Shown: positions 34,978 to 44,210 of the stretch, piece after piece
Layout: each line of letters begins with the position of its first letter
How positions within the stretch are numbered: the stretch's first letter is position 1
Source: JACMRI01 sp043778625
GTDB taxonomy: Bacteria > Bacteroidota > Bacteroidia > UBA4408
NCBI GenBank assembly: GCA_043778625.1
Contig: JAYWFU010000128.1
Span: forward strand, 67,944-131,943
Direction: 5' to 3'
Length of the DNA stretch: 64,000 bases
The notes under the pieces: model-generated
Told to the model about the DNA's origin: nothing
What the model saw: only the letters and a program-made list of their open reading frames with translations
Database searches by the model: none
Program-made: the position numbers and the translations under genes

Positions 34978-35904
34978 TTATAGTCCCTCATACATTACCC
35001 CTTCTTTGAGCGCATAGGTACTTAGCCATAGTTGGTTAATGTTGTACTGTGTAATAATATATTGCGTGCAAAGGGCTGCTAAAACTAGCATTTGAGCACG
35101 TAGAGGTATTACACCTGGCATAGCTAAACGTTGCTCAAAAGTACTTACATAAATTGTTTCAAATAATTGAAACAGTTGGGGTAAATCAAATTCGTAACTA
35201 GTATGTTGTGAGGTAAGTATGGGTAAATTATTTTGTAACAGTAGCACATCGGCAAAGGTGTCAAAGCTACCGCTTGAGCCTACTAACAGGGTAGGGCGGT
35301 GCAATTGTATAGCAACGGTAAGTGTACTTAATTCGGCAGTTAAATAATTAGTAATAGTAGTTTTATCTTTCTCGGTAATTACATCACTTGGGTTAAACTT
35401 AGCCAACAGCCTTGCTATACCTATGTTGTAGCTTTGCTTAAAAATAATGTGTGCGTGGTTACAAATAATAAACTCAGTGCTACCTCCGCCAATATCCATT
35501 ATTAAGGTGTTGTGCGTGGTGGGTATAGTTACGGCGTGACGCACCCCGTTGTATATTAACTCGGCTTCGCGTAAGCCATCAATTACTTGTATAATAATGT
35601 TGGTGTATTGCTTAACTGCCGTGCAAAATTCGTTACAGTTGCTAGCATTGCGCACGGCCGATGTAGCAAAGGCATTAATAGTAGTTACCTTATACTCGTT
35701 GCAAATAGTAACAAAGTGCTGTAAGGCATTAATGGCTCGCTGTTGTGCGGCAGCATTAATTATGTTGCTACCAATTGTATGCTCCCCCAATTGTACGGCT
35801 TGCTTAGTAGTGTGTAGTATGTGGGGTACATTGTTGGTAACTTGCATTATTAGCAGGTTAAAGGTATTAGTGCCTAAATCAATAACGGCGGTAGTTTGGC
35901 GCAT
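34978..35904 (-). CDS. ppx: Exopolyphosphatase/pppGpp phosphohydrolase family protein
   Basis: A 308-aa ASKHA-fold phosphatase. ATPase-fold phosphate motifs are VIDLGTNTFNLLI at the N terminus and LIMDIGGGSTEF in the middle; FATSAVRNASN and the VIDGLREAELI block match the Ppx/GppA active site. It is the short form that lacks the C-terminal HD domain. The function, polyphosphate or (p)ppGpp hydrolysis, cannot be separated by sequence. It is the last gene of a group with the O-methyltransferase (9 bases) and M16 peptidase. Confidence 0.85.
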   Translation of the reverse strand: MRQTTAVIDLGTNTFNLLIMQVTNNVPHILHTTKQAVQLGEHTIGSNIINAAAQQRAINALQHFVTICNEYKVTTINAFATSAVRNASNCNEFCTAVKQYTNIIIQVIDGLREAELIYNGVRHAVTIPTTHNTLIMDIGGGSTEFIICNHAHIIFKQSYNIGIARLLAKFNPSDVITEKDKTTITNYLTAELSTLTVAIQLHRPTLLVGSSGSFDTFADVLLLQNNLPILTSQHTSYEFDLPQLFQLFETIYVSTFEQRLAMPGVIPLRAQMLVLAALCTQYIITQYNINQLWLSTYALKEGVMYEGL

Positions 35905-35913
35905 TGTTAATTG

Positions 35914-36549
35914 TTATAGTTTACGAGTAATATATAACCCATCACGCAGGGGCAATAATATTTTTTGGATACGAGTATCGTTGTTAATGTAAGTGTTAAA
36001 ATCTATAATAGCTTGTGTGTCTTTATCAGGTAGGGCATCGGTAACACGCCCTTTCCATAACACGTTATCAATTATTATTAATGCACCTTGGCGGCAGTGG
36101 TTAATACTCCAATCGTAGTACAGTTTATTGTTTTTTTTATCAGCATCAATAAATACTACATCAAACGTGTGTTGTAGTGTTGGCAGTATATCCAAGGCAT
36201 TGCCTACTTTAAGTTGTATTTGATAAGCGTAGGCACTCTCCGTAAAATACTGTTGCGCACGCTCGGCTACTTCATCATTTTTTTCAATAGTAATTATAGT
36301 GCCGTTAGTTACTAAACCTTGTGCCATACACAGCGTTGCATAGCCTGTGTAAGTACCAAATTCTAATACATAATTAGCGTTAGATAATTGGCATAATAAC
36401 TTTAGCAATTGCCCTTGCACTGCGCCCGATAGCATGTGGGGCTGCAATACGTGTAGATAAGTTTCGCGCTCAATTTTGGTGAGTAGCGCATCAACTTTAG
36501 AGCTGTGTTGTTGGCAATAGTTTTGTATGTCGGCAGCAATAATTTCCAT
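35914..36549 (-). CDS. Class I SAM-dependent O-methyltransferase
   Basis: A 211-aa enzyme of the catechol-O-methyltransferase-like family. The SAM site is VLEFGTYTGYATLCMA and IITIEKNDEVAERA, and the metal site is VFIDADKKN (the D of motif IV). Members methylate catechols and other hydroxyl groups, including some small molecules in bacteria; the substrate is unknown. It abuts the M16 peptidase stop (one base gap) and is followed closely by ppx. Confidence 0.85.
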   Translation of the reverse strand: MEIIAADIQNYCQQHSSKVDALLTKIERETYLHVLQPHMLSGAVQGQLLKLLCQLSNANYVLEFGTYTGYATLCMAQGLVTNGTIITIEKNDEVAERAQQYFTESAYAYQIQLKVGNALDILPTLQHTFDVVFIDADKKNNKLYYDWSINHCRQGALIIIDNVLWKGRVTDALPDKDTQAIIDFNTYINNDTRIQKILLPLRDGLYITRKL

Positions 36550-37794
36550 TTAATTAGCAGCAGGGGTAAATACTAATTGCGTAAAATTATCTTGGTTTAA
36601 TATTTCGTTGGCCACGTGTAATAAATCGCTTGCCGTAATTTTATCAATAGCCCGTAACGACTCGTTAACCGTAACCACACGATTATTCATTAACTGCGAT
36701 TTGCCTATACCAAACAAATTACTTAGGCCACTATCCAGCCCCAGGCTTATTTGCCCGCTGAGTTGATTTTTGGCTTCGCGCAATTTTATTTCGCTAAGTT
36801 GTTTGGTTTTAAATGAATTTAAAATTTTCCATACCGAAGCATTTACTTTGTTGTGGTTGGCTTCATCGCAACCGTAGTAAATACTAAACTGCCCCGAGTT
36901 TTTGTAAGCCCCATAGTTACTGCTAATGTCGTACACCCAAGCATTTTTTTCGCGTACATGCATGTTTAATGCAGCATTCATAGCTGGGCCACCAATTATA
37001 TTATTTAAGAGCATAAATGCTAAGCGTTCTTTTTGATTGTGGCCATAAGCAGGCACGCCAAGTATGCAATGTAGTTGCGAAATATCTTTTTCCATCACCA
37101 CATTTTTGGGTTTGTAGCTAGGTTTACCTACTCGTACTTTAGGGGTAGTTGCAGGCATTTTGCATTGCATTAAATGCTTGTTGAGTATGGCTACTTGCTG
37201 TGCAATAGGCAGTGGGCTTACACTTACAATAATTACGTTTTGAGCGTTGTAGTGTTGTTTTACAAACTGTTGAAGGTCTTTTGTTTTAAAATTAGCAATA
37301 CTGTCTTTAGTGCCTAAAATAGGGTGTGCCAGCGGGTGCTTGCCATAAAATAATTCATCGTAGTCGTCCATTATTTGCTCAGCGGGCGAATCTTGGTAAG
37401 AGTTAATTTCCTCGTTAATTACACTTTTTTCTTTTTCAATTTCGGCTTGCGGAAACAACGAATTAAACGTAATATCAATTAACAAATCAGCGGCACGGTC
37501 GTAATACTCGTTACGAAACGAAGCGTGATAGCACGTTTCTTCCTTGCTGGTGTAAGCGTTAAGCTCGCCACCTACGGTATCTAACCTATTAATAATGTGA
37601 AAACTTTTGCGCTTGGCCGTACCCTTAAATATACAATGTTCAATAAGGTGTGCAAGGCCGTGTTGTTGGGCGTTTTCGAGACCCGAGCCACAATCAATCA
37701 TAATGCCTAGGTGCGAGTTAAGTTGATGCCACTCCTTGCTTACTAGCACTATGTTGTGGTGGAGTATTGCGGTTGATATTTTTTCGTGGTACAT
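36550..37794 (-). CDS. M16-family (pitrilysin-like) zinc peptidase
   Basis: A 414-aa protein. The inverted zinc motif HxxEH is HLIEH (residues about 48-52, in GLAHLIEHCIFKGTAKR), with the third ligand E in NEEINSYQ. The domain order is the active M16 N-terminal domain followed by a second domain with a degenerate fold. No signal peptide is visible, so a cytoplasmic or processing peptidase of the PqqF/YmxG type is likely. It leads the minus-strand group with the methyltransferase and ppx. Confidence 0.88.
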   Translation of the reverse strand: MYHEKISTAILHHNIVLVSKEWHQLNSHLGIMIDCGSGLENAQQHGLAHLIEHCIFKGTAKRKSFHIINRLDTVGGELNAYTSKEETCYHASFRNEYYDRAADLLIDITFNSLFPQAEIEKEKSVINEEINSYQDSPAEQIMDDYDELFYGKHPLAHPILGTKDSIANFKTKDLQQFVKQHYNAQNVIIVSVSPLPIAQQVAILNKHLMQCKMPATTPKVRVGKPSYKPKNVVMEKDISQLHCILGVPAYGHNQKERLAFMLLNNIIGGPAMNAALNMHVREKNAWVYDISSNYGAYKNSGQFSIYYGCDEANHNKVNASVWKILNSFKTKQLSEIKLREAKNQLSGQISLGLDSGLSNLFGIGKSQLMNNRVVTVNESLRAIDKITASDLLHVANEILNQDNFTQLVFTPAAN

Positions 37795-37819
37795 GTAATT
37801 TTTTATTATTATAAGAAAA

Positions 37820-38299
37820 CTAAACGGTTGTTATATCTCTTTGTATTAGTTTTTCTCTAGCTGTACTAATCATAGCTTCTCTAATTTTAGTATTATTCAA
37901 CTCTTGATTTATTTCATCATCACTGCTAATAGCCTCGCCAATATTATCAAAGATGTTCATGTCATTCTCCTCTTCATCATTTTCGTTACCTGAATTTAGT
38001 TTGACAATAGCACGATTATACTTATCAAATTCAATAACAGCGAATGTATTAACCCAATCAATGCCGTGAGTTGGGAAACGACTATTAATCAACCGTACTA
38101 ATTCAATATAGAGTTCTTTATCAATTTCTGGTATTATTCCATTTTCACTAATATGAACAAATAAATCTGAACAATTATCAAAGCCGTATTTTACTCTTAG
38201 TGAACGGAAATTATTTATGTCGAAGTTCTTTACAACGGGGTTTTCGCTATTGATTGTAATTGTAATAATATCGTTTTGAGAATTTATAGTATATGCCAT
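37820..38299 (-). CDS. Hypothetical acidic protein
   Basis: A 159-aa protein that I do not recognise. The first half has mixed beta/alpha character (NDIITITINSENP, LYIELVRLINSRFP), the middle has a very acidic run (NENDEEENDMN, about 104-114), and the C-terminal quarter is predicted helical (TKIREAMISTAREKLIQ). No signal or membrane segment. It stands alone between the M16 peptidase and holB, in AT-rich sequence. It could be a small regulator or an accessory gene. Confidence 0.5.
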   Translation of the reverse strand: MAYTINSQNDIITITINSENPVVKNFDINNFRSLRVKYGFDNCSDLFVHISENGIIPEIDKELYIELVRLINSRFPTHGIDWVNTFAVIEFDKYNRAIVKLNSGNENDEEENDMNIFDNIGEAISSDDEINQELNNTKIREAMISTAREKLIQRDITTV

Positions 38300-38374
38300 T
38301 TTTTGTTAATGATTATATGTTATTATTACGATATTATTTATAATTACGTGAGTTATTTTATTATCAATATTCCC

Positions 38375-39535
38375 TTACTCCCCCTTAGCCTCTGCCAATA
38401 ATTTATTTTGGCGGGTAAACCATCTAAATAATTTTAAGGATACGTCCATAAACAATATTTTGCTGTTGGCGTTGCGTTCAATGTGGTAAATACAGTTATT
38501 AAATTCCTCTACAATTTCAATAGTGTCGGCACCAATAATCCGTTGATGAAACTTATCAATAAATTGTTTTTCGGCCCCTGCTGTTTTACCCACTTCATTG
38601 CCTTGGTAAGCCATTATTAGGCTTTCGCGAATAAGATGCAAGCAATATTGCAAGAATTTTTTTTGTCGCTCGCGTTTCAATGCCTCCAACTTGTCAATAA
38701 AACCAACTAACTCAATTGTTTTTTTGTTAAAGCATATTAGCATCCACTCTCTAAATAGTTGCATAAATAGGTTGTCGCCCTCGGTTTCTTCGGCCAAGCG
38801 TTTAGCTGCGTTATAACTGCCTTCTGCCATATTTATCACTTCGTGTGCTTGCTCTGCACTTAGTTGATAATCGTACATAATGGCTTTGGTAAGGTTATCA
38901 TCATCAATACCTGTAACTTTTATTAATTGTGTACGACTAATAATTGTACTTAATAATTGTTCTTGTTGCTCTACAATAAGTATAAATAGTGTTTTATCAG
39001 GCGGCTCTTCCAATAGTTTTAATAGCTTGTTGGCAGCCTGCGTATTCATTTTTTCGGCCATCCAAATAATCATTACCTTAAACTCGCCTTCGTAAGGTTT
39101 AAGAGCCAGTTTGCGTATAATGTCGTCGCTTTCGTTAACGGATAATATACCTTGTTTGTTATCAATACCAATGGTTTGCAACCATTCAAACAAATCCATA
39201 TAGACATTATCTAACACCGCTTTACGCCACTCGGGCATAAACTGTGCGCTAGTAGGGTCTTTGGTTACTTTGGTAGTAGTGTTGGTAGGGAAGGCAAAGT
39301 GCAAATCGGGGTGCGCTAATTTATTGTACTTAACGCAAGCACTACACACCCCGCACGAATCAGTAGGTTGCCTATTAGTGCAGGCAATGTATTGTGCGTA
39401 AGCAATAGCAAGCCCTATGGTACCCACGCCCTCCTTGCTCAAAAATAGTTGAGCGTGGCTAATACGTTTTTCGTTAGCACTGTTAATTAATCGTTGCTTA
39501 ATGGCGGTGTGGCCTAGTATATCTTTAAACAGCAT
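38375..39535 (-). CDS. holB: DNA polymerase III subunit delta'
   Basis: A 386-aa clamp-loader subunit. The AAA+ fold has a degenerate P-loop (SKEGVGTIGLA) as is normal for delta', a zinc-binding cysteine set (CTNRQPTDSCGVCSAC, 52-67), and the sensor region NKLLKLLEEPP followed by SRTQLIKV. It loads the beta clamp with DnaX and delta. The restriction-modification gene ends 3 bases before its ATG, so the two lie in one transcript on the minus strand, an unusual partnership. Confidence 0.9.
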   Translation of the reverse strand: MLFKDILGHTAIKQRLINSANEKRISHAQLFLSKEGVGTIGLAIAYAQYIACTNRQPTDSCGVCSACVKYNKLAHPDLHFAFPTNTTTKVTKDPTSAQFMPEWRKAVLDNVYMDLFEWLQTIGIDNKQGILSVNESDDIIRKLALKPYEGEFKVMIIWMAEKMNTQAANKLLKLLEEPPDKTLFILIVEQQEQLLSTIISRTQLIKVTGIDDDNLTKAIMYDYQLSAEQAHEVINMAEGSYNAAKRLAEETEGDNLFMQLFREWMLICFNKKTIELVGFIDKLEALKRERQKKFLQYCLHLIRESLIMAYQGNEVGKTAGAEKQFIDKFHQRIIGADTIEIVEEFNNCIYHIERNANSKILFMDVSLKLFRWFTRQNKLLAEAKGE

Positions 39536-39538
39536 GGG

Positions 39539-42500
39539 CTAGTGGGTATTGAGGTCTTGGTTTTGCATGGCGTTGGTAATGGCCATGGTTTGTACGCTTA
39601 CGGTGCTTACACGCATGAGTAAATCTATTACGTGGGTTTTATAATCGGCAAACTGATAGGTGTTAAAATGTGCTAACAAAGTTGGGTCAGTAGGCTTTTT
39701 TTCTTTGTATTGGTCAAGCACCCATTCAATAGCCGAGCGGTTGCCTAGCTTGTACTCCCAGGCTTGTGGCGGTATGCCCGTTAACTCAGTGGCATCGTCA
39801 ATGGTTATTGTACCAATGGTTTTGTCGGCTTTGAGTTTGGCTTTGGGTTTACTTATTTCGAGGTTAGTAATCTCTTTTAATTTAAACGGAGCTACGGTTT
39901 CGTAGTTAATATGCAAGTCCATTAATTGCTTGCCCCACGCTACCCATTTATCAAAATTAGTGTACAAGGGAATACGCGGAAAATCACGTTTTAAATTTAA
40001 CTCATACTTACTACGATACGCAGGGTTGTGCAACACGGCATAGCAGTAGTTAAACACATCTTGCTTAGTAATAGCAGCGTTGTTGTAATGCGCCGTAAAT
40101 TGTGCCAAGCCCCAATTAGTAATGTTATCAAGGCGCTCGCCTGAAGCGTTGTAAGTATATAATGCTAAACACTGACTATCTCCATTAAAATGTAAATCCA
40201 CAAGTGTATTTGATGCAAGTATATTAAATGGTTTGGAACTACTATTTATTGCAATTAAAGTGTTTTTGGTATCTTTGGTTGGAAAAAATAAAGGGGTTTG
40301 ATACCTCATTTCATTTACCTCATTTCCATAATATAATTTTAATTTAGTAAATACTCTGTAGTGGCAATCTCTATATTCATTTTTATTAATTTCTATATTT
40401 TGTAATTTTGCTCCACGTTTTTTTAAATCTCTTGTATATTTTATTACTGAATTAAAAACGGGAAAACCTTTGTTTTTTTTATTTAAGCGTAGGTCTTCTT
40501 TATATTGCTTAACAAAAAAATTAATTTTTAACTTTAGGTTCTTCTCGTCAAAACTGTAAACCCATTCGTCTCTATTTGAGGTAGTTCCTAATGAAAATAG
40601 TTTGAAAATTGCCTTCTCACTCTTACCAGCCTTTGCTTCTTTTGAACAAATAGGCAACAAGGTGTCAAAATCATTTTCTACTAAATTTATCCAGTTATTG
40701 TTTTTGTCTGGTTTAATTTTTTCAAAATCAATATTTGTAATTTTATTATGTTGTAAAAAAGAAATTTTTTCATCTCGCGTAGCTCTTATATCACAAGGGT
40801 GTATGTAATTAATATAACATTTTTTAGATACAGCAGAGGAGTCTTTTATTAAAAACATCATAGCAATACCTACCGCAGCCGATTGCCCAAAAATAGTGTG
40901 TTTTTCATTTAAAAAAATGCCGTCTTTGCCTGATAGCTCTCTAATATTACCACCTAAATCAATAATATAGGCGTGGCTAAATTCATTTTCAATTATTTTT
41001 CTAAATCCATCAAAAGTACGAGAGTTAATAAATGAATTATTTGTAATCATTGTTATTACGCCATCGTCGCCCACCCTATCCATTGCCCAACGATAAAAGC
41101 GCGCGTACATGTCGTATACTTTTGTTTTTTGAGCTGAACTTTGTTTTATAAACGTATCTTTAATTCGTTTGTCAATTAATGGATAACTTCTATTTTTATT
41201 ATTATCATTTTCGTTTTGTTGATTAGCATTGTAGGGTGGGTTACCAATAATAACTGATATTTTATGGTCGTTTTGTTTTTTAATACGCAACGCATTTTCG
41301 GCACTCATGCCAAATATATCGGTTTGTTTTCCTTTGTAGCTAAACCCCATATTATCCAACGTATCTACAAAGCAGAGGTTTTTGTATTCCTCATGTTTTT
41401 TCATTTTTTGCTTGTAGGTAAATTCAATATTTAAGTTGGCAATGTAGTAAGGTAATATAGCTACCTCGTTAGCGTGTAGTTCGTGCTTATATTTGTACTC
41501 TAGTTTATTAGGGTGTATATAATCAATAATATCGCAGATGAATGTACCTGTACCCGTTGCTGGGTCAAGTATTTCTACCCCCTTATCTTGTAACATTTTA
41601 TTAAAATGTTTTTGTAACAAATAGTCAGTACTTTCAATCATAAACTTTACAATTTCGTTAGGGGTGTACACCACGCCTAGTTTGTCAGCCGCTTTGGGAT
41701 TATAGCTTTTGTAAAATGTTTCGTATATTATTTTTAAAAACTTTTGTTTTTCGTGATGATTAGCTATGTTGTGTGCTGCTGCATTAATGGCTTGGTAATA
41801 ATGCTTTATGGCATCTAAAGTTAAACGACGTGTGGCACCCGTAAAAAAAGTGTCTAATACTTTTTCTAATTCTTTGGCAATATTATTTTCTCTATGAAAA
41901 TATGCTTCATCAAAAATGGTATTGAAAATTTCGGCTGTTAGTATATGTTGCACCATCATTTCCTGAATATCTATTTTTGATATTTCAGGGTTAATACTTT
42001 CGCGACACAACTCAATAAAATTATCTTGAGCTTTAATAAATTTTGCGTTTGTTTTTTCTTGTGCTTGTATAATGCCTTTAATCGTATCCGTTACTTTGGG
42101 CACATCTTGTTTAAAAAACTCTATTGCTTGCCTAAATTCAGTTACCTCTACTTTTTCGTAGGTTGTAAATGATTTTAGTAGTCTATCTAATGCTAATTCA
42201 TCTTCTATTTTTATGCGCATTACCTCAACACCTGCCTGAAATAATACAGCAGTAACACTATCTTCAAACAATATATTATCGTTTGGATAACCTTTAGCAA
42301 ATTTCTTTTCTATCTCTTCATTTAGGTCATCGTCTTCATCTTTGCTTTCGTAATAACCCCACGCTTGTTGCAAAGCATCTTTAAGCGTACCGTCTGGAGT
42401 GATAATCCTTCCGTTTAATTTAATACTATATTCTGGCACAAGTGTTAATTCATTATTATAAGCATAATCATTTATTAAATTAATAAATGGTGTGCGTATA

Positions 42501-42580
42501 GCAGTTTCTTTACGAGTACCACCAAAGCGTATAATACGCTCAACTTCGGTATAATATTTTTGTATTGCTTGCAGGCTCAT
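39539..42580 (-). CDS. Single-chain restriction-modification enzyme (type IIG/ISP-like)
   Basis: A 1013-aa protein. Residues 1-130 hold a PD-(D/E)xK-like nuclease signature, PDGTLKD (62-68) and YESK (77-80). Residues about 200-330 are helical. The N6-adenine methyltransferase part has motif I DPATGTGTF (339-347) and motif IV NPPY (447-450) followed by a catalytic-type region with MITNNSF. The last 400 residues probably form the target recognition domain. There is no helicase domain, so it fits type IIG rather than full type ISP. The gene is AT-rich and has a separate upstream -7-like box. Confidence 0.82.
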   Translation of the reverse strand: MSLQAIQKYYTEVERIIRFGGTRKETAIRTPFINLINDYAYNNELTLVPEYSIKLNGRIITPDGTLKDALQQAWGYYESKDEDDDLNEEIEKKFAKGYPNDNILFEDSVTAVLFQAGVEVMRIKIEDELALDRLLKSFTTYEKVEVTEFRQAIEFFKQDVPKVTDTIKGIIQAQEKTNAKFIKAQDNFIELCRESINPEISKIDIQEMMVQHILTAEIFNTIFDEAYFHRENNIAKELEKVLDTFFTGATRRLTLDAIKHYYQAINAAAHNIANHHEKQKFLKIIYETFYKSYNPKAADKLGVVYTPNEIVKFMIESTDYLLQKHFNKMLQDKGVEILDPATGTGTFICDIIDYIHPNKLEYKYKHELHANEVAILPYYIANLNIEFTYKQKMKKHEEYKNLCFVDTLDNMGFSYKGKQTDIFGMSAENALRIKKQNDHKISVIIGNPPYNANQQNENDNNKNRSYPLIDKRIKDTFIKQSSAQKTKVYDMYARFYRWAMDRVGDDGVITMITNNSFINSRTFDGFRKIIENEFSHAYIIDLGGNIRELSGKDGIFLNEKHTIFGQSAAVGIAMMFLIKDSSAVSKKCYINYIHPCDIRATRDEKISFLQHNKITNIDFEKIKPDKNNNWINLVENDFDTLLPICSKEAKAGKSEKAIFKLFSLGTTSNRDEWVYSFDEKNLKLKINFFVKQYKEDLRLNKKNKGFPVFNSVIKYTRDLKKRGAKLQNIEINKNEYRDCHYRVFTKLKLYYGNEVNEMRYQTPLFFPTKDTKNTLIAINSSSKPFNILASNTLVDLHFNGDSQCLALYTYNASGERLDNITNWGLAQFTAHYNNAAITKQDVFNYCYAVLHNPAYRSKYELNLKRDFPRIPLYTNFDKWVAWGKQLMDLHINYETVAPFKLKEITNLEISKPKAKLKADKTIGTITIDDATELTGIPPQAWEYKLGNRSAIEWVLDQYKEKKPTDPTLLAHFNTYQFADYKTHVIDLLMRVSTVSVQTMAITNAMQNQDLNTH

Positions 42581-42646
42581 TGCTAATGTATATAGGGTAC
42601 TTGTACTAAAAAATGTGGTGGTGTTACGTTGTAAATATACCCAAAT

Positions 42647-43009
42647 TTACTCCTCCGCCGAATCAATATGAAACAACTGCAACGCCCTATGTACAATGGG
42701 CGACATAAGTACCGCCACCGATGTTAAAAAAGCAATGCCACTGTACAACGAATAAAATGATGAAAATAGTTTGGCCGCATCGCTCATCATTTTATCCACA
42801 GGCCCCATACCTGTAAGTATCATACAGGCGTTATAAAAACTATCTAACACAGTTAGGTTACCAAAGTAATGATAGCCAGCAACCCCCATAAACAAAGATG
42901 CCGCAATGAACAACGCCGACAGTGTAAACAACTTGAGCATACGTAGCCCAAAGTCTTTATTTGAAATTATTTTTTTACTACCAACACCCACTATGTTATG
43001 TGTTATCAT
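42647..43009 (-). CDS. Small two-helix pore-loop (ion-channel-like) membrane protein
   Basis: A 120-aa protein with two membrane helices (about 27-48 and 83-106) and between them a short loop NACMILTGMGPVDKM. This topology, two helices around a re-entrant loop with TGMG, resembles the ion-channel family PF07885, although the selectivity filter differs from the usual TVGYG, so potassium selectivity is doubtful. Its start overlaps the proline dehydrogenase stop by 4 bases, which couples the two. Confidence 0.6.
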   Translation of the reverse strand: MITHNIVGVGSKKIISNKDFGLRMLKLFTLSALFIAASLFMGVAGYHYFGNLTVLDSFYNACMILTGMGPVDKMMSDAAKLFSSFYSLYSGIAFLTSVAVLMSPIVHRALQLFHIDSAEE

Positions 43010-44166
43010 TTACGGCGTTGTTTTTCTTTTATAATTAACGATAGCTCTCGCCCTGTTTGCCCTTTAACGCTTGTGTTTTCTTGCGCACGGCGCAATAGGT
43101 ACGGTACAACCTCACGCACAGGGCCGTAAGGCACATATTTAGCCACGTTGTACCCCGCAGCCGCTAGGTTATAGCTTATGTGGTCGCTCATGCCTAATAG
43201 CTGCGAATAGTATACTCTTACATCGTTGTTGGCAATGCCATGTTGCGCCATTAGTTGCATTAATACGGTGGCACTATCCTCGTTGTGCGATCCTGCGCAA
43301 ATACTTAATACATCAGCATTAGCTGCCCAATAACTCAAGGCTTGGTTATACAGTTTATCAGTGGCTTCCTTAGTAGTGTTTATGGGTGATGTGTAATTGT
43401 GCTGTAGCGCTCGGTTACGTTCTTTTTCCATATACGCACCTCGCACTAATTTAGCACCTACAAAATAATTATTGGTACGTGCGCTAGTTACCGTTTGTGT
43501 GAGGTAATGTAAGCGGTCGTGGCGGTACAGTTGGTAGGTATTGTACACAATAGCTCGTTTGGTATTGTACAGCTCCATCATAGCGTTGGCTAGGTTATCA
43601 ATAGCGTCTTGTATCCAACTCTCTTCAGCATCAATAAACACGGCCACATCGTTATCGTGGGCTTGCTTACATATTGCATTTACACGTGCTGTTACACGGC
43701 TATACTCCTGTTGTTCGGTAGTGGTAAGGGGTTGGTTTGCATTTACTTTTTCGAGCAATGCAAAGCGCGAAATACCAGTAACTTTAAATACACTAAAGGG
43801 TATGTTTTTATCGCCTTTGGCACGATTAACAGTGGCAATAATTTCGTGCATTGTGGCATCAAAATCTTCCTCTTTGGTTTTACCCTCAATACTATAATCG
43901 AGTATAGTACCTATGTTAAACTTGCCCAATTGTGCTATGGCGGTAGTACATTCGTTAATGGTTTCTCCCCCACAAAATTGCTTAAAAATAGTAGGCTTAA
44001 TAGCCCAGCCAATAGGTATGTGTAAGCTTAGTGCCAACGAAGCTAAAGTATCCGAAAGTTTAACAATAGTAGGGTTGCTTACTATTTTAAACAACCAATA
44101 CGACCTATTTAAATCAGTACCCGTTTTTGAGCCAAACGCAATTTGAGTATTATCGAATGAAACCAT
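43006..44166 (-). CDS. Proline dehydrogenase
   Basis: FAD-linked enzyme oxidising proline to pyrroline-5-carboxylate, the first step of proline catabolism. The barrel motifs are GAKLVRGAYMEKERNRA (FAD contact, conserved arginines), CAGSHNEDS, LLGMSDHISYNL and the C-terminal YVPYGPVREVVPYLLRR, where the arginines bind the proline carboxylate. At 386 aa it is the single-domain type found in Bacteroidota. It is divergent from aroB. Confidence 0.93.
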   Translation of the reverse strand: MVSFDNTQIAFGSKTGTDLNRSYWLFKIVSNPTIVKLSDTLASLALSLHIPIGWAIKPTIFKQFCGGETINECTTAIAQLGKFNIGTILDYSIEGKTKEEDFDATMHEIIATVNRAKGDKNIPFSVFKVTGISRFALLEKVNANQPLTTTEQQEYSRVTARVNAICKQAHDNDVAVFIDAEESWIQDAIDNLANAMMELYNTKRAIVYNTYQLYRHDRLHYLTQTVTSARTNNYFVGAKLVRGAYMEKERNRALQHNYTSPINTTKEATDKLYNQALSYWAANADVLSICAGSHNEDSATVLMQLMAQHGIANNDVRVYYSQLLGMSDHISYNLAAAGYNVAKYVPYGPVREVVPYLLRRAQENTSVKGQTGRELSLIIKEKQRRK

Positions 44167-44210
44167 TTTAAATTGTATATTTTTGTAATTATTACTACTA
44201 CAAATATAAA

